From Phytopseudomonas seleniipraecipitans (GTDB taxonomy: Bacteria; Pseudomonadota; Gammaproteobacteria; Pseudomonadales; Pseudomonadaceae), in contig NZ_FNBM01000013.1 of the NCBI RefSeq assembly GCF_900102335.1, positions 1 through 54,326 of the forward strand: DNA of 54,326 nucleotides, read 5' to 3'. Shown here one piece after another: positions 50,651 to 54,326 of this stretch (positions within the stretch are counted from its first letter, which is position 1; every line of letters begins with the position of its first letter). The notes beneath the pieces are model-generated. The model was given only the letters and a program-made list of their open reading frames with translations, did no database searches and was not told the DNA's origin. Both the position numbers and the translations under genes were made by a program.

Positions 50651-51505
50651 TTGACGACTGACACGGCCGCTTCCGTCGACAGCCAGGCCGGTGCCCAGCA
50701 GGAGCTGCCGTTCGCCTTGGTTTACGGCCAGGCGGTAACCGAACTGCCGGTGGATTTGTACATCCCCCCGGATGCCCTGGAGGTTTTTCTCGAAGCCTTC
50801 GAAGGCCCGCTGGACCTGTTGCTCTACCTGATTCGCAAACAGAACATCGATGTGCTGGACATTCCTGTGGCGGAAATCACCCGCCAATACATGGGCTATG
50901 TCGAGCTGATGCACAGCGTGCGCCTGGAGCTGGCCGCCGAGTACCTAGTGATGGCCGCCATGCTCGCCGAGATCAAGTCGCGCATGCTTCTGCCACGTTC
51001 CTCCGAGGCGCAAGAGGAGGAAGACGATCCGCGTGCCGAATTGATCCGCCGCTTGCTGGAGTACGAGCGTTTCAAGGCCGCAGCGGAAGGCATCGACACC
51101 TTGCCCAGGGTCGGTCGTGATCTTACCGTGCCGCGCGTCGAAGCCCCCCAAGCACGCGCGCGCAAGTTGTTGCCCGAGGTCAGTCTGCAGGAACTGCTGG
51201 TGTCCATGGCCGAGGTATTGCGCCGCGCCGACATGTTCGAGAGCCACCAGGTCAGCCGCGAGGCGCTGTCCACCCGCGAGCGCATGAGCGAAGTGCTGGA
51301 ACGCCTCAAAGGCGGTGAATTCGTGCCCTTCGTCGAGCTGTTCACCGCCGAAGAGGGCCGCCTCGGTGTTGTGGTGACCTTCATGGCGATTCTCGAGCTG
51401 GTCAAGGAATCCCTTGTGCAACTGGTGCAGAACGAAGCCTTTGCCGCCGTGCATGTGCGCCTGCGCGTGGCGGGCGTTGAAGACGACGAGAGCGAGTTTG
51501 AATGA
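50651..51505 (+). CDS. scpA: Segregation and condensation protein A
   Basis: A kleisin of about 284 residues that joins ScpB and SMC-type ATPase heads in chromosome condensation. Seen: LEVFLEAFEGPLDLLLYLIRKQNIDVLDIPVAEITRQYMGYVELMH, the SMC-neck-binding N-terminal domain, and EYLVMAAMLAEIKSRMLLPR. The ending has a winged-helix region and an acidic tail DDESEFE. I place the start at the TTG at 50651, just after the yciO stop; a GTG at 50615 within yciO is also in frame. The ribosome-binding site is weak in either case. Confidence 0.93.
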   Translation: MTTDTAASVDSQAGAQQELPFALVYGQAVTELPVDLYIPPDALEVFLEAFEGPLDLLLYLIRKQNIDVLDIPVAEITRQYMGYVELMHSVRLELAAEYLVMAAMLAEIKSRMLLPRSSEAQEEEDDPRAELIRRLLEYERFKAAAEGIDTLPRVGRDLTVPRVEAPQARARKLLPEVSLQELLVSMAEVLRRADMFESHQVSREALSTRERMSEVLERLKGGEFVPFVELFTAEEGRLGVVVTFMAILELVKESLVQLVQNEAFAAVHVRLRVAGVEDDESEFE

Positions 51506-51552
51506 ACTGCTAGACTCGCGCTTTTGCAGCCCTCTCGCGGTATGTCCTGACC

Positions 51553-52365
51553 ATGAATCTGTCCGATCCCAAACAACTCGCAACTTTGCTCGAGGGCCTT
51601 CTGCTCGCGTCTGGCAAACCGCTGTCGTTCGAGCGGATCATGGAGTTGTTCGAGGAGACCGAGCGGCCGGAGCCCGATGTGTTTCGCAAGGCGCTGGCGA
51701 TTCTCGGTGGCAGCTGTAAGGGGCGCGCGTTCGAGCTCAAGGAGGTGGCCTCCGGTTACCGCCTGCAGATCCGCGAAAACCTCTCCACCTGGGTCGGCCG
51801 GTTGTGGGAGGAGCGCCCGCAGCGCTACTCACGCGCGATGCTCGAAACCCTGGCGCTGATCGCCTACCGGCAGCCGATTACCCGTGGCGAGATCGAGGAG
51901 ATTCGCGGCGTGGCGGTCAACAGCCAGATCGTCAAGACTCTGCAGGAGCGCGAGTGGATTCGCTTCGTCGGTTACCGCGACGTGCCCGGGCGCCCCGCGA
52001 TGTTCGCCACCACCAAGGGCTTTCTCGATCACTTCAACCTGAAGAATCTCGATGAACTGCCGCCGCTGGCTGCGCTGCGCGAACTGGAGCCGGAGCCGAT
52101 CCTTGCCGACGATGACGATCCCGCTGTACCGCAGAGCCTGCAGGCGCGCGCCGACCTTGCGTTGGGTGAAGAGCCCGGCGAAGCGGATGCCCGCTCGGAA
52201 ACCAGCTTCGGCTCGCTGCTGGCGGAACTGGATGCCATGGAACAAGGCCTGAAAACCGATTTCGATGACCTGGCGCAAGCGGACGAAGAGCCGAACCGCG
52301 GCGACACTGAGGCTGTCTCACCTGCTGCAGATGATCCATCTGCCAGCCGTGAAGAGACCTCATGA
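51553..52365 (+). CDS. scpB: Segregation and condensation protein B
   Basis: A 270-residue protein with two winged-helix domains. QLATLLEGLLLASGKPLSFERIMELFEE begins the first; RYSRAMLETLALIAYRQPITRGEIEEIRGVAVNSQIVKTLQEREWIRFVGYRDVPGRPAMFATTKGFLDHF, with the conserved GRP motif, is the second. The last 90 residues are acidic and poorly conserved. It acts with ScpA. Its stop overlaps the ATG of the DUF1289 gene by four bases (ATGA). Confidence 0.95.
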   Translation: MNLSDPKQLATLLEGLLLASGKPLSFERIMELFEETERPEPDVFRKALAILGGSCKGRAFELKEVASGYRLQIRENLSTWVGRLWEERPQRYSRAMLETLALIAYRQPITRGEIEEIRGVAVNSQIVKTLQEREWIRFVGYRDVPGRPAMFATTKGFLDHFNLKNLDELPPLAALRELEPEPILADDDDPAVPQSLQARADLALGEEPGEADARSETSFGSLLAELDAMEQGLKTDFDDLAQADEEPNRGDTEAVSPAADDPSASREETS

Positions 52366-52541
52366 AAGACCCCTGTATCAGCGTCTGCAAGTTCAGCGAC
52401 AACATCTGCCTGGGTTGTGGCCGTAGCAAGGCCGAGATAAAGGCCTGGAAGAAACTCGACTAGGGTGAGCAGCGCCTGGTCATGGCCGAGGCGGACATGC
52501 GTCTGCTGGTGCTGGGCTCCAAGGCACGACGCAAGCGCTGA
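52362..52541 (+). pseudogene. DUF1289 protein, interrupted by an in-frame amber codon
   Basis: ATG at 52362 overlaps the scpB stop. MKDPCISVCKFSDNICLGCGRSKAEIKAWKKLD (33 residues, four cysteines: C5, C9, C16, C19) ends at TAG 52461-52463. The same frame goes on without another stop for 25 codons, with GEQRLVMAEADMRLLVLGS, a normal DUF1289 tail, to TGA at 52539-52541. In related proteins the amber position follows WKKLD and is usually lysine or glycine, so AAG to TAG is a simple explanation. The metal-binding half remains intact. DUF1289 function is unknown. Confidence 0.75.
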
Positions 52542-52681
52542 GCCGACCACCGGTAGCTGGACGCATCGCTCTCTCCAGCTATGCTCTGCGCCAGGTGCGC
52601 TGCCTGCCCGTTACGCGTATGATGCGCGCCCCTTCGACGACTTGATCGTCCCATCACCAGAGAACACCGGGAGGTGCCCAG

Positions 52682-53863
52682 ATGAGTGAAACCGAAGAAT
52701 ACAGCCCCGCTGGCGAGAAACTGCAGAAAGTCCTGGCTCGCATGGGCCTTGCCTCGCGCCGCGAAATCGAATCCTGGATCAGTGCTGGCCGCGTCAAGGT
52801 CAACGGCAAAGATGCCACCCTGGGCCAGCGCGTCGACCTGCATGATGCTATCGCCATTGATGGCCGCGTGCTGCGCCGCGAAGAAGCGACGGAAAACCTG
52901 CGCCGCGTGCTCATCTACAACAAGCCCGATGGCGAGATCTGCACCCGTGACGACCCGGAAAAGCGCCCAACCGTGTTTGATCGCCTGCCACGTCCTAAAG
53001 AAGGCCGCTGGATCAACATCGGCCGTCTCGACATCAATACCACCGGCTTGCTGATGTTCACCACAGACGGTGAACTGGCCAACCGTTTGATGCACCCGTC
53101 CTACCAAATGGACCGCGAATACGCGGTGCGCGTGCGTGGTGAGGTCGACGAGGAAATGATCGAACGCCTGAAGGCCGGCGTGATGCTCGAAGACGGCCCG
53201 GCTAAGTTTACCGACATCAAGGAAGCACCGGGCGGTGAGGGCTTCAACCATTGGTACCACTGCGTGGTGATGGAAGGCCGTAACCGTGAAGTGCGGCGCC
53301 TGTGGGAATCCCAGGGGCTGGTGGTCAGCCGCTTGAAGCGCGTGCGCTTCGGCCCGGTGTTCATGACCTCCGACCTGCCGATGGGCCGCTGGCGCGAAAT
53401 GGGCCAGCGTGAAGTTGACATCCTCAGCGAGGAAGTCGGCCTCAAGCCGGTCGCACTGCCGGAAATGAAGGAAAAGGCCCGCGACAAGCTGGACCGCCTG
53501 CAACGCAAGGCGGCCAAGCCGCTTGGCCGTGGTGAGCGTCCTGGCCGCACATTGCGCCCGGCTGCTGGCGGCGCTGCACCTGCGTCCAGCAGTGGCCGTG
53601 GTGCACGCGAGGAGCAAGGCGAGCGCCCAGTACGTGCGCCTCGCGCGCCACGTGGTGAAGGCCGTAGCGAGCCGTCGCGCGGCACGCCGGTGGCAGAGCG
53701 CCCACGTGATGTCGGCAAGAAGCCTGGCAAGCCACGTGGTGAGCGTCCCGAGTCAGGCGAGCGCGCACCGCGCAAGCCAGCCGATGCCGACAATCGCCGT
53801 GGCCGTCCGGCCGGCGAAGGTCAGCGTCCAGGCTTTGGGCGTGGCACTCGCAAACCGCAGTAA
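52682..53863 (+). CDS. rluB: 23S rRNA pseudouridine(2605) synthase
   Basis: A 393-residue pseudouridine synthase of the RsuA/RluB/E/F branch. Residues of about 10-60 are the S4 RNA-binding domain (EKLQKVLARMGLASRREIESWISAGRVKVNG). The catalytic aspartate is in GRLDINTTGLLMFT, followed by the RLMHPSYQMDREY strand. From about residue 265 there is a long basic tail rich in Arg, Gly, Pro and Glu (RGERP-type repeats), common in Pseudomonas RluB and probably an rRNA-contact extension. GGGAGG lies before the ATG. A strong terminator follows at 53899. Confidence 0.95.
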   Translation: MSETEEYSPAGEKLQKVLARMGLASRREIESWISAGRVKVNGKDATLGQRVDLHDAIAIDGRVLRREEATENLRRVLIYNKPDGEICTRDDPEKRPTVFDRLPRPKEGRWINIGRLDINTTGLLMFTTDGELANRLMHPSYQMDREYAVRVRGEVDEEMIERLKAGVMLEDGPAKFTDIKEAPGGEGFNHWYHCVVMEGRNREVRRLWESQGLVVSRLKRVRFGPVFMTSDLPMGRWREMGQREVDILSEEVGLKPVALPEMKEKARDKLDRLQRKAAKPLGRGERPGRTLRPAAGGAAPASSSGRGAREEQGERPVRAPRAPRGEGRSEPSRGTPVAERPRDVGKKPGKPRGERPESGERAPRKPADADNRRGRPAGEGQRPGFGRGTRKPQ

Positions 53864-53898
53864 CTGATTGCGTGGCGGCTCTGCGGAGCTGCCAGTAG

Positions 53899-53942
53899 CC
53901 ACAAAAAAGGCCCCATTCGTATGAATGGGGCCTTTTTTGTGG
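53899..53942. terminator. Strong bidirectional terminator after rluB
   Basis: CCACAAAAAAGGCCCCATTC, loop GT, and its complement to 53942 form an almost perfect 20-base-pair hairpin with A and T runs on either side, 35 bases after the rluB stop. Confidence 0.9.
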
Positions 53943-53946
53943 GCCG

Positions 53947-53973
53947 TGTCCCGTCCTGAATAAGGTTTACACC
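53947..53973. repeat. Probable left inverted repeat of an IS3-family element
   Basis: TGTCCCGTCCTGAATAAGG, then TTTACACC, begins with TG as IS3 ends do and lies 27 bases before the orfA-like start. The other end is outside the window. Confidence 0.55.
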
Positions 53974-53999
53974 TTCTACCTGAGAATCTGGAGATCTCG

Positions 54000-54326
54000 A
54001 TGGAGCAAGGTGTTAAGCGTACGCAGCGTGATTACTCGCTGACTTTTAAATTGGCGGTGGTCGACCAGATCGAAAAAGGCGAGTTGACCTATACGCAGGC
54101 TCAGGAGCGCTATGGCATCCAGGGCCGCTCCACTGTTTTGGTATGGTTGCGTAAGCATGGTCGGCAGGATTGGAGTCAGGGGGCCTCGATTCGAGCCGAC
54201 AGGAGCCAAGCCGTGACCGATCCTAAAAACTTGACGCCTGAGCAGCGCATCAAGGAGCTGGAGCAACAACTGCAGTTCATGAGCCAGAAGGCCCAGTTCT
54301 TCGAGGCTGTAGTCGATGTGCTGAAG
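54000..54326 (+). CDS. IS3-family transposase OrfA, N-terminal part (runs off window)
   Basis: An ATG at 54000 opens a frame with no stop to the end of the window: 109 codons. MEQGVKRTQRDYSLTFKLAV is the start of an IS3-type helix-turn-helix protein. GELTYTQAQERYGIQGRSTVLVWLRKHGRQDW is the recognition helix, and the last part (TPEQRIKELEQQLQFMSQKAQFFEAVVDVLK) is a leucine-zipper coiled coil as in IS3 OrfA. GGAGA lies about seven bases before the ATG. The catalytic DDE part (OrfB) is beyond the window. Confidence 0.85.
   Translation, partial: MEQGVKRTQRDYSLTFKLAVVDQIEKGELTYTQAQERYGIQGRSTVLVWLRKHGRQDWSQGASIRADRSQAVTDPKNLTPEQRIKELEQQLQFMSQKAQFFEAVVDVLK

Noticed and set aside
1..54326. tRNA or rRNA genes
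   Set aside because: I saw no tRNA T-loop (GTTCGA) with matching arms and CCA end, and no rRNA-like sequence.

Overview
The window is a chromosomal segment of a gamma-proteobacterium, almost certainly a Pseudomonas. Signs are an O-antigen locus bounded by ihfB and wbpM, the three-gene NAGGN osmolyte operon, a CyaB-type MASE2 adenylate cyclase, a FimV-like LysM protein, and a yciO-scpA-scpB-rluB operon. The backbone is GC-rich. The block at about 3.4-14.4 kb is clearly AT-rich, as expected of imported O-antigen genes. I cannot assign a species.

Left edge (1-3374): the 5' end of an IS110-family transposase with its long non-coding end, a UPF0270 gene, ihfB without rpsA in front of it, and a beta-CASP metallo-hydrolase carrying a REP-like insertion. 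Then comes the O-antigen cluster (3381-18444), all on the plus strand. Its first half looks like a dTDP-3-amino-3,6-dideoxyhexose pathway (RmlA, a 3,4-ketoisomerase, a DegT aminotransferase) interleaved with an unusual ATP-grasp ligase / SDR / HAD trio. Wzx, a candidate Wzy and three glycosyltransferases follow. The second half is a Pgl-like bacillosamine cassette: a short phosphoglycosyl transferase, a PglD-like acetyltransferase, a PglE-like aminotransferase and the WbpM dehydratase. The candidate wzy has a run of nine G in frame. The phosphoglycosyl transferase is frameshifted at a run of nine T.

Next, on the minus strand, is the NAGGN operon (asnO, ngg, M42 peptidase; 18789-23936), then mnmC. 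Pap (polyphosphate:AMP phosphotransferase), a DUF6316-like gene, a DUF454 (YbaN) gene, a UPF0149 gene, recQ, a MarR regulator with an MFS pump, and the FimV-like gene follow. Intergenic spaces from about 18.4 to 28.8 kb are packed with REP-like inverted pairs, and a MITE-like element lies before recQ.

The right part (36.6-53.9 kb) is ordinary housekeeping: a SelT/W/H protein, a DMT transporter, a CsaA-type protein, an AraC regulator, an LpxH-like hydrolase with a GT4 enzyme, cyaB, a DUF962 protein, trkH, a YkgJ protein and a nitroreductase. These are followed by a Cpx-like two-component operon with a matching GTAAA-N6-GTAAA box, then rnm-like PHP gene, yciO, scpA, scpB, a DUF1289 gene cut by an amber codon, and rluB. 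Just past the rluB terminator an IS3-family element begins and runs off the window. The window is therefore bracketed by two insertion sequences.

The most notable material is the hybrid O-antigen cluster. It has an atypical ATP-grasp/SDR/HAD module and two nine-base homopolymers placed in the two genes that would turn O-antigen assembly on or off.
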